In this document: positions 33,209 through 41,467 of the stretch, in pieces | Layout of the letters: every line of letters begins with the position of its first letter | Position numbering within the stretch: the stretch's first letter is position 1 | NCBI RefSeq assembly: GCF_016907655.1 | Contig: NZ_JAFBCL010000001.1 | Span: 930,001 to 994,000, forward strand | DNA length: 64,000 nucleotides | Origin: Saccharothrix algeriensis | GTDB lineage: Bacteria > Actinomycetota > Actinomycetes > Mycobacteriales > Pseudonocardiaceae | Direction of reading: 5' to 3' | Translations under genes and position numbers: made by a program | Notes under the pieces: generated by a model | Database searches by the model: none | The model's input: the letters and a program-made list of their open reading frames with translations, nothing else | Told to the model about the DNA's origin: nothing

Positions 33209-35005
33209 TCAGGCGGACGGGTCGCGGAAGGCCGGCAGCCGCTGCTCGACCTCGTCGAACGGTCCGATCGCGACGACGCGCCCGCCGTCGAGCGCGACCA
33301 CGGTGTCGGCCAGCCGCACGGTGGTGTCGCGGTGGGCGATCACCAGCAGCGCGCACTCGGTGGCGACCTGCCCGATGGTGCGGGCGAACGCGGCCTCGTT
33401 GGCGGCGTCGAGGTGCGCGGTCGGCTCGTCCAGCAGCAGCAGCCGCGGGCGCGGCAGCAGGGCGCGGGCGATGGCCAGCCGCTGGCGCTCGCCGCCGGAG
33501 ATCATGCTGCCGTGCTCGCCGACCTGGGTCTCCAGGCCGTCGGGCAGCCGGTCGACCATCCCGGTCAGGTTGGTCATGGCCAGCACGCGGCGGATCTCCT
33601 CCTCGGGCGCGTCCGGCACGGCGTAGGCGACGTTCTCGCGCAGCGTGCCGTGCAGGACCGGCGAGGTCTGCTCGACCAGGCCGATGAGCGCCCTGGCCTG
33701 CGCGATGGTCAGGTCGTCGTGCAGGTCCCGCCCGTCGAGCCGGATCACGCCCCGGTCCGGGTCGTAGAAGCGCTCGACCAGCGCGAAGATCGTGGACTTC
33801 CCCGCGCCGGACCCGCCGACGAGCGCGACGTGCCCGTGGTGCGGGACGGTGAACGACACCCCACGCAGCACCGGCCGGTCCGGCTGGTAGCCGAACCAGA
33901 CGTCGCGCAGCTCCAGCGCCGGCCGGGCCGGGTCGTCCGGGCGCGGCGCGGTCGCGGTCGCGGCGGCGCGGTGCGGGGCGGGGCGGTCGGCCTCCACCGG
34001 CAGGTCGGTCACGTCGCGGACCCGCTGCAGCGCGGCCAGTCCCTTCTGGAGGGTCCCGGCGACCTCGAACAGGCCGGCCGCCGGCATGGCGATGTAGCTG
34101 ACGTAGAGCAGGAACGCCACCAGCTCGGCGAGGGTGAGGTGGCCGTGGGCGACCCGCGTGCCGCCGATCACCAGCACCACGATCAGCGAGCCGTGCGCGG
34201 ACAGCGTCACCGCCGGGCCGGAGATGGAGTCCAGCCGGGCCGAGCGCAGGTTCTGCCGGTAGCTGACGCGGGCGCACTCGGCGATCCGCTCCTTCTCCCG
34301 GTCCTCGGCGCGCATCGCGCGGACGGTGCGGATGGCGGTCAGCGCCCGCTCCAGCTCCGCCGACATGCGGCCGAGGTTGTCCTGGGCGCTCTCGGTGGCG
34401 TTGCGGATGCCGCTGAGCACGAACAGCGTCACCCCGCCGATGCCGCCGACGACGACCGCGACGATGAGGAACAGCAGCGGGTCCAGCCACACCATCGCCG
34501 CCAGCCCGCCGACGACGATGAACGCGCCGGAGAACATGTCCACCAGGTCGTAGGCGATGGCGTCGCGCAGGAGCGTGGTGTCGCTGGTGGTGCGCGAGAG
34601 CAGGTCGCCCAGGCGGTGCCGGTCGTAGGCGCGCATCGGCAGCCGCAGCAGGCGGTCGACCAGGCGGATCCGCAGGCTCAGCACGATGCCCTCGCCGGAG
34701 CGCTCCAGCCAGTACCGCCCGAAGGTGTCGATCACGGCCTCGGCCACGAACATGACCGCGAGCAGCGCCAGCAGCCACCCGATCACCCCGCCGGCGGTGA
34801 CGGTCTCGATGGTACGCATGGCCACCAGCGGCTGGACCAGGCCCAGCCCGGCGCCCAGCAGCGTCAGCGCGAGGGCCAGGGCGATGCTGCGGCGGTGGCC
34901 GCGCGTGGTGGCGAACAGCTCGCGCAGGCCGACGCGGGGGCGTTCCGGCTCCTCCCGCACCGCGGTCGGTCCGGGGGCGTGCTCGGGCGGTGCGACGACC
35001 GTCAT
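33209..35005 (-). CDS. lasso peptide ABC exporter (fused TMD-NBD), LarD/McjD-like
   Basis: ATG 35005 gives 598 residues; the longer frame to 35098 overlaps the B2 stop and has no better ribosome site. N-terminal six-span exporter domain (SIALALALTLLGAGLGLVQPL through VAFLLYVSYIAMPAAGLF). The C-terminal ATPase has Walker A VGGSGAGKST, Q-loop region GLVEQTSP, signature ISGGERQRLA and Walker B LLLLDEPTAHLD. It is the last gene of the lasso cluster, in the usual place for the exporter/immunity protein that pumps the mature peptide out. Confidence 0.9.
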   Translation of the reverse strand: MTVVAPPEHAPGPTAVREEPERPRVGLRELFATTRGHRRSIALALALTLLGAGLGLVQPLVAMRTIETVTAGGVIGWLLALLAVMFVAEAVIDTFGRYWLERSGEGIVLSLRIRLVDRLLRLPMRAYDRHRLGDLLSRTTSDTTLLRDAIAYDLVDMFSGAFIVVGGLAAMVWLDPLLFLIVAVVVGGIGGVTLFVLSGIRNATESAQDNLGRMSAELERALTAIRTVRAMRAEDREKERIAECARVSYRQNLRSARLDSISGPAVTLSAHGSLIVVLVIGGTRVAHGHLTLAELVAFLLYVSYIAMPAAGLFEVAGTLQKGLAALQRVRDVTDLPVEADRPAPHRAAATATAPRPDDPARPALELRDVWFGYQPDRPVLRGVSFTVPHHGHVALVGGSGAGKSTIFALVERFYDPDRGVIRLDGRDLHDDLTIAQARALIGLVEQTSPVLHGTLRENVAYAVPDAPEEEIRRVLAMTNLTGMVDRLPDGLETQVGEHGSMISGGERQRLAIARALLPRPRLLLLDEPTAHLDAANEAAFARTIGQVATECALLVIAHRDTTVRLADTVVALDGGRVVAIGPFDEVEQRLPAFRDPSA

Positions 35006-35087
35006 CCGGTGTGGTCCTCTTCTCCGGTCGGGCGAGGGGCGGGTCGGGGGTTCGGGGGGCGCGCGGTGGTCACCCGCGCCCGGCGGT

Positions 35088-35549
35088 TCAGCGGTCAACC
35101 GGCCCCTCGCCCGGGTCGCGGGCGCCGGGCGGGCCGGGCGGCGGGACGGTCATCAGGACGTGGAGGCGGTCGGTGCCCGGCGGCTCCGCCACCGGCCGGC
35201 CCTCGGCCTCCACCCAGGCGTGCGCGGAGAACGGGGAGGTGCGCACCCCCACCCGCCACGTCGGCCACGCCCCGCGCAGCCGGCACAGCAGGGCGGTGGC
35301 GATGGAGCGCGGCAGGCACCCCGGCCCCGCGCACCGGAGGCTGACCGCGGTGACCGTGCGCCGCGCGGCCTCCGCCTCGGCGTAGCTCGCCGGCCGGGCC
35401 CGCGCGCTGGCCAGCGCCAGCGCGGACCGGATCCACCGCGGCGGCAGCACGGCCAGCGCCCGCGCCACCGCGGTGACGCCCCAGCCGACGACCCGCCGGC
35501 CCGCGCCCACCGCGCCGGAGCCGCCCGGCAGCGCGGCGGGGGCGCTCAC
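35088..35549 (-). CDS. lasso peptide leader protease (B2, transglutaminase-like)
   Basis: GTG 35549 overlaps the B1 stop (GTGA); 153 residues. The core reads LRCAGPGCLPRSIATALLCRL, with the catalytic Cys in the CLPRS motif, and SAHAWVEAEGRPV with the catalytic His. These are the hallmarks of B2 proteins, cysteine proteases of transglutaminase fold that remove the leader from the precursor. It works with the separate RRE protein B1, the split arrangement normal for actinobacteria. Confidence 0.92.
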   Translation of the reverse strand: MSAPAALPGGSGAVGAGRRVVGWGVTAVARALAVLPPRWIRSALALASARARPASYAEAEAARRTVTAVSLRCAGPGCLPRSIATALLCRLRGAWPTWRVGVRTSPFSAHAWVEAEGRPVAEPPGTDRLHVLMTVPPPGPPGARDPGEGPVDR

Positions 35550-35806
35550 CGGCGCACCGCCAGGCCCGCGGCGCACAGGTGCGCCACGACCTCGGCGACG
35601 TCCGCGTCGACCGTCGCCGCGTCGGCGCCCTGCCGCTCCACCAGCAGCCGGGCGGCGCCGGCCTGGTCGCCGCCGTCGAGCAGGGTGTGCAGCACCGCGG
35701 AGCCGGCGGGGTTGAGCTGCCAGTACCGGCCGGTGCGCTCGTCCAGCAGCACCGCCCCGTCCTCCGTCCTGGTCACCGACACGTGGTCGGCCAAGCGCAG
35801 CGTCAT
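35546..35806 (-). CDS. lasso peptide RRE protein (B1, PqqD-like)
   Basis: 86 residues, ATG 35806 overlapping the cyclase stop (ATGA). The sequence LRLADHVSVTRTEDGAVLLD, RTGRYWQLNPAGSAVLHTLLDGG is a PqqD-type winged-helix RRE. Such proteins grip the YxxP...F motif of the precursor leader and hand it to B2 and the cyclase. Confidence 0.93.
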   Translation of the reverse strand: MTLRLADHVSVTRTEDGAVLLDERTGRYWQLNPAGSAVLHTLLDGGDQAGAARLLVERQGADAATVDADVAEVVAHLCAAGLAVRR

Positions 35807-37653
35807 CCGGGCGCTCCCGTCATGAGGGCCGTGGGGGAACCGGTGGGCTCCAGGTCGCGCAGCCAGCGCTCGCAGCCGACGGTCTGCTCGACCATGATCG
35901 GCATCGCGTCGGTCAGCCAGACCCCGTGCAGCGCCGACCGCAGCCGGTCGACGTCGACCAGGCCCAGCTCGGCGAGCCGGGAACCCTCGCACAGGGCCAG
36001 CAGGTCCGGCCGGTACCGGGGCAGGGCGGCGTACTCGGGCGTGGTGCCGCCCTTGGTGGCGCGGGCCAGCGACCGCTCCGGGACGATGCCGCGCAGGGCT
36101 TCGGCCGCCAGCGGCTTGTACCGCCAGGGCGTCGTGCGCTCGTGCGGCCGGACGGCCAGGCACGCCTCCACGACGCGGTCGTCGAGGAGCGGCGCGGCCA
36201 CCGGGAACCCGTCGGCCGCCGCCGCCTGGGCGGTGCGGCGCTGCAGCCGGCCGCCGTGGCGGACCAGCTCCACCGCGTCGCGCAGCGCCCGGTCCCGCCC
36301 CGTCGGGTCCGCCTCGTCCGCGGCCCGGCGCAGCAGCTCCCGCGCGGCGTCCACGGCGGCCGGCGTCGCCCACGGGGGCAACCGCACGGCGTCGGGGCGG
36401 CCGTCGTCCGGCCGGGTGAGCGCGCGGGCCTGCGCCAGCAGCGCGCGCCGCTCGTCGCGCGGCGGCGCCAGCGCGCGCCGGACCTCCGACCACGACCAGG
36501 CGTGCAGGGCCCGGTGCCCGCGCAGGTGCGCCAGCCCCAGCAGCGGGCGGCGGCGCAGCAGCTCGGGCAGGTAGGCCGGGGACGCGTGCAGCACCTCGTC
36601 GCCGCCGTCGCCGGTCAGGTGCAGCTCGGCGCCGTGCGCGGCCAGCAGGCGGGCGCGGGCGGCGTCCTCGGCCCGCAGGTGGATGTCCGGGTAGGGCTCG
36701 TCCCTGGCCACGCCGGGGTCGAGGATGCCCGTGTAGGGCGCCGGGAGGTCGTCGTCGGTCACCACCAGGTGGTGCACCGAGGGCAGGCCCGCGGCGGCGA
36801 CCGCGGCCCAGTGGCCGTCGTCGTCGGCCGGGTCGGGACTGGCGACGGTGAAGGCGGGCAGCCGGTCGACCCGGGCCGCGGCCACCGAGCACACGGCGGT
36901 GGAGTCGACACCGCCGGACAGGTCTGCGCTGACCGCGCGCCCCGACCCCGTCCGGGCGGCCACGGCCGCGACCAGCGCCTCGCGCAGCAGCGGCGCGCCC
37001 TCGCGCAGCGAGCGGGTCGGCCGCGGCGGCTGCCACCAGCGCACGGTGCGGGCCCGGCCGCCGCGGGGCAGCAGCAGGTAGTCCTGCTCGGGCACGGCCA
37101 CGACCTCGCGCCACAGCGAAGCGCCGGCCACCGCCGGGGGCGCGGCCGGGAACATCAGGCAGGACACCAGCCGGCGCTCGTCCACCCCGGACCCGGTGAG
37201 CAGGGCGAGGACGTCGGCGCGGTCGGCGGCCACGTCCGAGCCGCCGGCGCGGGCGCGGAACACCCGCCGCGTGCCGAAGGCGCTGCCCTGCACGCGGACC
37301 GCCCCGTCGACGCTCGCGACCAGGTGGAAGCTGCCCACCAGCGAACCCGCCACCCGGTCGAGGTCGGCCGGGTGCGCCGTGCGCCGGGCGATCGCCGCGA
37401 GGTCCTCGGCCGTGGCCGGGCAGTGCCCCACCACCGCGACCCTGGTCCGCCCGGCCGCGCCGACCACGAGGTCGCGCGGGTCCCAGTCGCCGATCAGCCA
37501 CGGCCGGCCGGACGGGTGGTCGAGCCGCCGCGCCGCGGTGAACGGACCGGCGCCCGACCCCAGCGCGGCGGCCACGGCGGGAGCGGACTCGTCGTCCGGG
37601 AGGACGACGAACCACTCCTCGCCGCGGCCGGTGGCCGGAAGACCTGCGCTCAC
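35803..37653 (-). CDS. lasso peptide cyclase (C, asparagine synthetase-like)
   Basis: GTG 37653 with GAGGGG upstream gives 616 residues; GTG 37674 is an alternative. The N-terminal glutaminase-like domain lacks the Cys2 nucleophile. The synthetase domain carries the PP-loop SADLSGGVDSTAVC near residue 245, LTGDGGDEVLHA, and PWRYKPLAAEALRG. It adenylates the side-chain carboxylate of the core acidic residue (predicted Asp8) and forms the macrolactam with Gly1. It follows the precursor gene by 41 nt. Confidence 0.93.
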   Translation of the reverse strand: MSAGLPATGRGEEWFVVLPDDESAPAVAAALGSGAGPFTAARRLDHPSGRPWLIGDWDPRDLVVGAAGRTRVAVVGHCPATAEDLAAIARRTAHPADLDRVAGSLVGSFHLVASVDGAVRVQGSAFGTRRVFRARAGGSDVAADRADVLALLTGSGVDERRLVSCLMFPAAPPAVAGASLWREVVAVPEQDYLLLPRGGRARTVRWWQPPRPTRSLREGAPLLREALVAAVAARTGSGRAVSADLSGGVDSTAVCSVAAARVDRLPAFTVASPDPADDDGHWAAVAAAGLPSVHHLVVTDDDLPAPYTGILDPGVARDEPYPDIHLRAEDAARARLLAAHGAELHLTGDGGDEVLHASPAYLPELLRRRPLLGLAHLRGHRALHAWSWSEVRRALAPPRDERRALLAQARALTRPDDGRPDAVRLPPWATPAAVDAARELLRRAADEADPTGRDRALRDAVELVRHGGRLQRRTAQAAAADGFPVAAPLLDDRVVEACLAVRPHERTTPWRYKPLAAEALRGIVPERSLARATKGGTTPEYAALPRYRPDLLALCEGSRLAELGLVDVDRLRSALHGVWLTDAMPIMVEQTVGCERWLRDLEPTGSPTALMTGAPG

Positions 37654-37694
37654 AGCCGGTTTCCCCTCGGTCACCCGCTGGTTCCCGCTACCGG

Positions 37695-37814
37695 TCAGTT
37701 CTTCTGCCTGCGCCGGGAGTCGCGCTGGCGACCCCGGGAGCCCAGGGTCAGCCCGGCGAACCTGCCGACCTCCACCAACAGCGGCTTGACGTACGCGGAC
37801 GGCTTCTCCTGCAT
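37695..37814 (-). CDS. lasso peptide precursor (A), Arg-rich core
   Basis: 39 residues from ATG 37814 behind AAGGA. The leader shows the actinobacterial recognition pattern YxxPxLxxxGxF: Y8, P11, L13, G17, F19, with Thr23 at the penultimate leader position. Cleavage after Leu24 leaves the predicted core GSRGRQRDSRRRQKN (15 residues), which can close an 8-residue ring between Gly1 and Asp8, with tail SRRRQKN. The core has six Arg and one Lys and no hydrophobic residue at all. Large Arg/Gln/Lys side chains would have to serve as steric plugs. The first gene of the A-C-B1-B2-D cluster. The CDS is certain from context; cleavage site and ring are family-based predictions. Confidence 0.88.
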   Translation of the reverse strand: MQEKPSAYVKPLLVEVGRFAGLTLGSRGRQRDSRRRQKN

Positions 37815-37970
37815 GGTCGAGTCCTTCCGTCGGAAACAGCTCCGGACGAACCCACCGTGGCACAAGCCGACCGGTCCGAGAACCACCTGCCGACGCCTCC
37901 ACACCTTCGTGCGGGGGCGTTCACCGTGACGGGCGCGGGGTGCTTCCCGGCCATGACGGAACGCGCAAAG

Positions 37971-38768
37971 TCACGGCGTGGTGGGGAGTTCGTACGTGTC
38001 ACCGCGGTAGACGTAGGTGACGGACGTGTCGGGCCGCCGACGCCGCACCTCGACCACGAAGTCCGACAGCGGCGACTTCATCACGCCGTAGTCGTCGTAG
38101 TGCACCGGCACGGCGTGGCGCGGTTCGAGCAGCTCCAACAGGTCCACGCCCTGCTCGCCGTCCATGGTGAGCAGGATGCCGAGCACCCTGGTGCCGCCCA
38201 GGTGCAGGACCGCCACGTCGATCTCCGGGAACCGCTCGCGCACCTCGTGGAGCCCGTTGTGCATCAACGTGTCCCCGCTGAGGTAGATGCGCAGGGGCCG
38301 CGCGCCGGCGGTCGGGCGGTACTCCAGCATCGAGCCCATCACGGGCGGCAGCAGCGCGTTGAGCAGGCCGGGTCCGTGCCGCCCCGGCAGCGCCGTGACG
38401 GTCAACGTCGCGCCCTGCTTGGCGAAGATGTGCTCCTGCCAGGTGGACAGCGCCTCCGGCGCGCGGAAACCGCGGCGGGACAGGCGTTTCGCGGCGTGCG
38501 CGGTGGTGACGATCGGCAGGTCCCGGTCCAGCTCGCGGCTCGCCACCCGGTCGAAGTGGTCGCCGTGCAGGTGCGAGAGCACGATCCCGTCCAGGGCGGG
38601 CAGGTCGGCGACGGTGATGGCCGGTTCGGTGCGGCGACGCGACACCAGTCCCTGGCCGATGTGCGTCCACTGCCCCCGGTGCAGGAAGTTCGGGTCGGTG
38701 AGCAGCGTGAACGGCCCCAGGGTCAACACCGTCGTCGCGGTGCCCACGAAGTACAGCGAATCAGCCAT
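37971..38768 (-). CDS. metallo-beta-lactamase-fold hydrolase
   Basis: 265 residues from ATG 38768. The metal motif HLHGDHFD is near residue 65, with ALPGRHGPG, LSGDTLMH and VPVHYDDYGV supplying further ligands. The short N-terminal segment TATTVLTLGPFTLLTDPNFL is typical of the UlaG/RomA-like (YcbL-unlike) MBL subgroup that includes NAPE-PLD-like phosphodiesterases and lactonases. Stand-alone gene; the substrate is unknown. Confidence 0.88.
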   Translation of the reverse strand: MADSLYFVGTATTVLTLGPFTLLTDPNFLHRGQWTHIGQGLVSRRRTEPAITVADLPALDGIVLSHLHGDHFDRVASRELDRDLPIVTTAHAAKRLSRRGFRAPEALSTWQEHIFAKQGATLTVTALPGRHGPGLLNALLPPVMGSMLEYRPTAGARPLRIYLSGDTLMHNGLHEVRERFPEIDVAVLHLGGTRVLGILLTMDGEQGVDLLELLEPRHAVPVHYDDYGVMKSPLSDFVVEVRRRRPDTSVTYVYRGDTYELPTTP

Positions 38769-38800
38769 CGGATCCCCGTTCCCGGTGTCGGGCCGTGATG

Positions 38801-39208
38801 TCAGTCGAAAGTGGACAGCAGTTCCCGACAGGCGCGTTCGCAGGCCCGGCAGGCTTCGGCGCAGATCCGGCAGTGCTCGTGCATGGACGCGTGGCTCTCG
38901 CACTCGTCACCGCACGTCTTGCACGCCACCACGCACGCCTCCAGCACCGCGCGGCTGATGTCGGCGTCGTAGTGGGTGTGGCGCGAGAGCACCCTGGCGG
39001 TGGTCGCGCAGATGTCGGCGCAGTCCAGGTCGGTGCGCACGCACTTGGTCAACTCCGCCACCGAGTCCTCGCTCAGGCAGGCGTCCGCGCACGCCGTGCA
39101 CGTCTGCGCGCACGTCGTCAGCGCGTCGATCGCCTCGGCCAGCCTGCCGCGGTCGAAGCCGATCTTCGCCGGGTGGGACTCCAGCATGGGCGTGGTCGTC
39201 GTGGACAT
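38801..39208 (-). CDS. four-helix-bundle Cys-rich copper-storage-like protein (DUF326)
   Basis: ATG 39208 behind GAGAGGTG; 135 residues with about 16 Cys placed on helices: CAQTCTACADAC, CVRTDLDCADIC, CVVACKTCGDEC, HCRICAEACRACERAC. This is the pattern of cytosolic Csp3-type copper storage proteins, which line a four-helix bundle with thiolates to hold Cu(I). No signal peptide, so cytosolic. No copper regulator or pump lies nearby. Confidence 0.9.
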   Translation of the reverse strand: MSTTTTPMLESHPAKIGFDRGRLAEAIDALTTCAQTCTACADACLSEDSVAELTKCVRTDLDCADICATTARVLSRHTHYDADISRAVLEACVVACKTCGDECESHASMHEHCRICAEACRACERACRELLSTFD

Positions 39209-39341
39209 CGCGATCACCTCTCGTCGGCAGTGGTGTGCTCCACTCCGGCTACCCCCTCCGGCCACGGCGAACCCGCGCGGCGCCCGGTGGCGGGAACGCC
39301 GGCGGGGGTGTGAGCGCGCTTCCCGGGGGAAGACCGTTGGC

Positions 39342-39560
39342 ATGAGCGATGACCTGCCACCCCCGGCCCCTCCGCGCAGCGCGCTGACCCTGCGCCTCTG
39401 GCTGGCCGGTTTCGGCATCGTCTTCAACGGCGTCGCGGCCGTGCTGGCGGCCAGGGCCGGGCTGACCTGGCTCGCGTGGCTGCTGGGCGTGCTCGTCGTC
39501 GTCCTGGTGGTCGACCTCGGCCGGGTTATCCAGCGCAAGCGGCGCGGTGAGCCCGGGTGA
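39342..39560 (+). CDS. small two-span membrane protein (DUF6343-like)
   Basis: ATG 39342, 72 residues. Pro-rich start, SALTLRLWLAGFGIVFNGVA then two close hydrophobic spans and a basic C-terminus (RVIQRKRRGEPG). Similar short proteins are common in actinomycetes; the function is unknown. Confidence 0.7.
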   Translation: MSDDLPPPAPPRSALTLRLWLAGFGIVFNGVAAVLAARAGLTWLAWLLGVLVVVLVVDLGRVIQRKRRGEPG

Positions 39561-39662
39561 CACCGGGACGTGCACCCTCGGTCCGGCGGGGCGCGCGCCG
39601 CCGGGGGCCCGGCGGCGCGGGTCCGCCGGCGAGAGGCCCACGACGTGGCAAAAGCGCGGATC

Positions 39663-39668
39663 TATACT
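39663..39668 (+). promoter_or_regulatory. candidate -10 element (TATACT)
   Basis: TATACT is the best -10 match in the area, about 125 nt upstream of the nitroreductase-family ATG; no good -35 is seen. The 24-bp palindrome at 39730-39753 lies within the predicted leader. Confidence 0.35.
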
Positions 39669-39729
39669 GGACGCGGGCGTTCCGCGATGTGGGAGGCCCA
39701 CCCGTCGGGTGTCGACCGGCGTCGCGCCC

Positions 39730-39753
39730 GCGGGGCTCCCGCGGGAGCCCCGC
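39730..39753. repeat. perfect 24-bp palindrome in leader of Ddn-like gene
   Basis: GCGGGGCTCCCG followed directly by its complement, no loop, 40 nt before the ATG at 39794. It could be an operator or a leader hairpin; a terminator for the small membrane-protein gene is also possible. Confidence 0.55.
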
Positions 39754-39793
39754 GGCGCCCGTGCGGCACGAACCCACGAAAGGCCGCGACCGC

Positions 39794-40210
39794 ATGACCG
39801 AATCAAGGAACGACCGCAACCAGCGGATCGTCGCGGAGTTCCGCGCGAACGGGGGTGTGGTCGGCGGGCCCTTCGAGGGCCGCGACCTCCTGCTGCTGAC
39901 CACCACCGGGGCCAGGAGCGGGCAGCCGCGGCTCACGCCGCTGGTCCACACCCGCGACGGCGACCGCCTCGTCGTCGCCGCCTCCTACGGCGGCGCGCCC
40001 AAGCACCCGGACTGGTACCACAACCTGGTGGCCAACCCGAAGGTCACGGTCGAGGTCGGCACGGAGAAGTTCGAGGCGACCGCGACGGTGGTGACCGACC
40101 GCGCCGAGCGCGACCGCCTGTACGCCGGCATGGTCGCGCACGCCGAGGGCTTCGCCGACTACGAGAAGAAGACCGACCGCCTGATCCCGGTCGTCGTGCT
40201 CGAGCGCTGA
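39794..40210 (+). CDS. deazaflavin (F420)-dependent nitroreductase-family protein
   Basis: 138 residues from ATG 39794 behind GAAAGG. Family motifs are LLLLTTTGARSGQPRLTPLVH, ASYGGAPKHPDWYHNLVANP and VEVGTEKFEATATVV, as in Ddn/FDR-B split-barrel proteins. These use F420H2 to reduce quinones, nitro compounds or other enones. Alone in its neighbourhood; the natural substrate is not predictable. Confidence 0.93.
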   Translation: MTESRNDRNQRIVAEFRANGGVVGGPFEGRDLLLLTTTGARSGQPRLTPLVHTRDGDRLVVAASYGGAPKHPDWYHNLVANPKVTVEVGTEKFEATATVVTDRAERDRLYAGMVAHAEGFADYEKKTDRLIPVVVLER

Positions 40211-40306
40211 CCACCGGCCCGCCGGCCGCGGCGCCGGGGTGGGCGCGCCCGCCCCGGCGCCCGGACGCGGTCGGGGGCCGGGGCGGGCGCCCGGGTCCCG
40301 GCCCGG

Positions 40307-41245
40307 TCAGGTGGTGCAGTTCCTCTGGGCGTCGAGGCGCACCTTGCGGCCGGTGAACTCCTCCAGGACCGAGATGTTCTCCGGCGCGTAGTTCGCGGCG
40401 GTGATCTTGTCGGCGGCGGCGCTGCCCAGCTTGCCCGTGTAGGGCGCGGACTTGTCCAGCCAGTAGGCCGTGCGCAGGAACTGGGTCAGCACCAGGTCGC
40501 GCAGCTTGGGCTCGTTCCTGATCTTCGCCCAGTAGGTCGGGTACCGGTCCTTGGCCACGCGCAGGTACAGCAGCAGGTACCGCAGGTTGGTCGCGGCGAT
40601 GTCGCGGGCGTTGCTCGCGCCCACGCCCTTGATGTGCTCCTGCACGACGGTCACCGCGGGCAGGCCCGTCAGACCGGCGTTCAGCTCCGCCAGCACGCCT
40701 TGGAGGTGGTACTCGCCCTGCGTCCGGTCGCGCAGGTAGATGCCGTCCATGGAGTCGCTGAGCCGGTCCTTGATCAGCGGCAGGATCTCCTTGCGGGCGA
40801 AGCCGTCGTGCAGCGGCACCGCCGTGACCTGCCGGGAGGCGTCGATCCACGCGGCGGTGTGCACGTTCCACCGCGTCCGGGACGGGTCGAGGTCCCACAT
40901 GTGGGTCTCCTCGTGGATCGCCACCATCATCGACTCGGCGAACGCCTCGAAGCTGGTCTTCTTCACGAACTGGTTCCAGTACGGGTCCTTGGCCTGCGCG
41001 ATCGCCAGCGCCTCGCCGCTGGGCCAGCGCCGCTTGTACATCGCCTGGAGCGTCTGCATCCAGTTCGCGGAGGTGAACCGGGCCTTCAGGTCGCTCAGGT
41101 CGGCCTGCGGCTGCGAGGGCTCCTCGTAGCAGTAGGGCGCGGCGGTGCGGCCGGGGCCGGTCGGCGTGGTGGCGGCGGCGGTTCCCGCGCCCAGGGACAG
41201 GGCCAGGAGCGCGGTCGCCACGCGCAGGACGGGGGTGCGACTCAC
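40307..41245 (-). CDS. secreted protein with HEXXH motif, unknown family
   Basis: GTG 41245 with GAGG upstream gives 312 residues and a Sec signal (VLRVATALLALSLGAGTAAA). The mature part has VAIHEETHMWDL near residue 112, a canonical HEXXH zinc-protease motif, with a downstream Glu-rich helix (QGVLAELNAGLTGLP) that could supply a third ligand. I do not recognise the family. Three Cys (CYEE, NCTT and none between) allow at most one disulfide. It is isolated between the Ddn-like gene and the flavoprotein. Likely an extracellular metallohydrolase; this is only motif-based. Confidence 0.7.
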   Translation of the reverse strand: MSRTPVLRVATALLALSLGAGTAAATTPTGPGRTAAPYCYEEPSQPQADLSDLKARFTSANWMQTLQAMYKRRWPSGEALAIAQAKDPYWNQFVKKTSFEAFAESMMVAIHEETHMWDLDPSRTRWNVHTAAWIDASRQVTAVPLHDGFARKEILPLIKDRLSDSMDGIYLRDRTQGEYHLQGVLAELNAGLTGLPAVTVVQEHIKGVGASNARDIAATNLRYLLLYLRVAKDRYPTYWAKIRNEPKLRDLVLTQFLRTAYWLDKSAPYTGKLGSAAADKITAANYAPENISVLEEFTGRKVRLDAQRNCTT

Positions 41246-41467
41246 GGGGACCTCATTTCGCGGGCGGCGCGGGCGGTGCAGGGGCCCGGGGCCGCTCGTG
41301 GCTAGTCGTCACCCGGACCGTAGCGACCGCGCCGCCCGCGCACCCACTCCCAGCAGGCCATAACACCGGGGCCCGGCACGCCCCCTCGCCCGTGCCGGAC
41401 CTCCGGCGCGCCCGGCGCCGCACCCGGTGCCGCCGGCTCCGGGCCGACCACTGCCGCAGGGCCGCGG

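Noticed and set aside
40307..41245. M23 or M4 peptidase identity for the HEETH protein
   Set aside because: Only the HEXXH motif is shared; no other M4 or M23 feature is present, so no family name is given.
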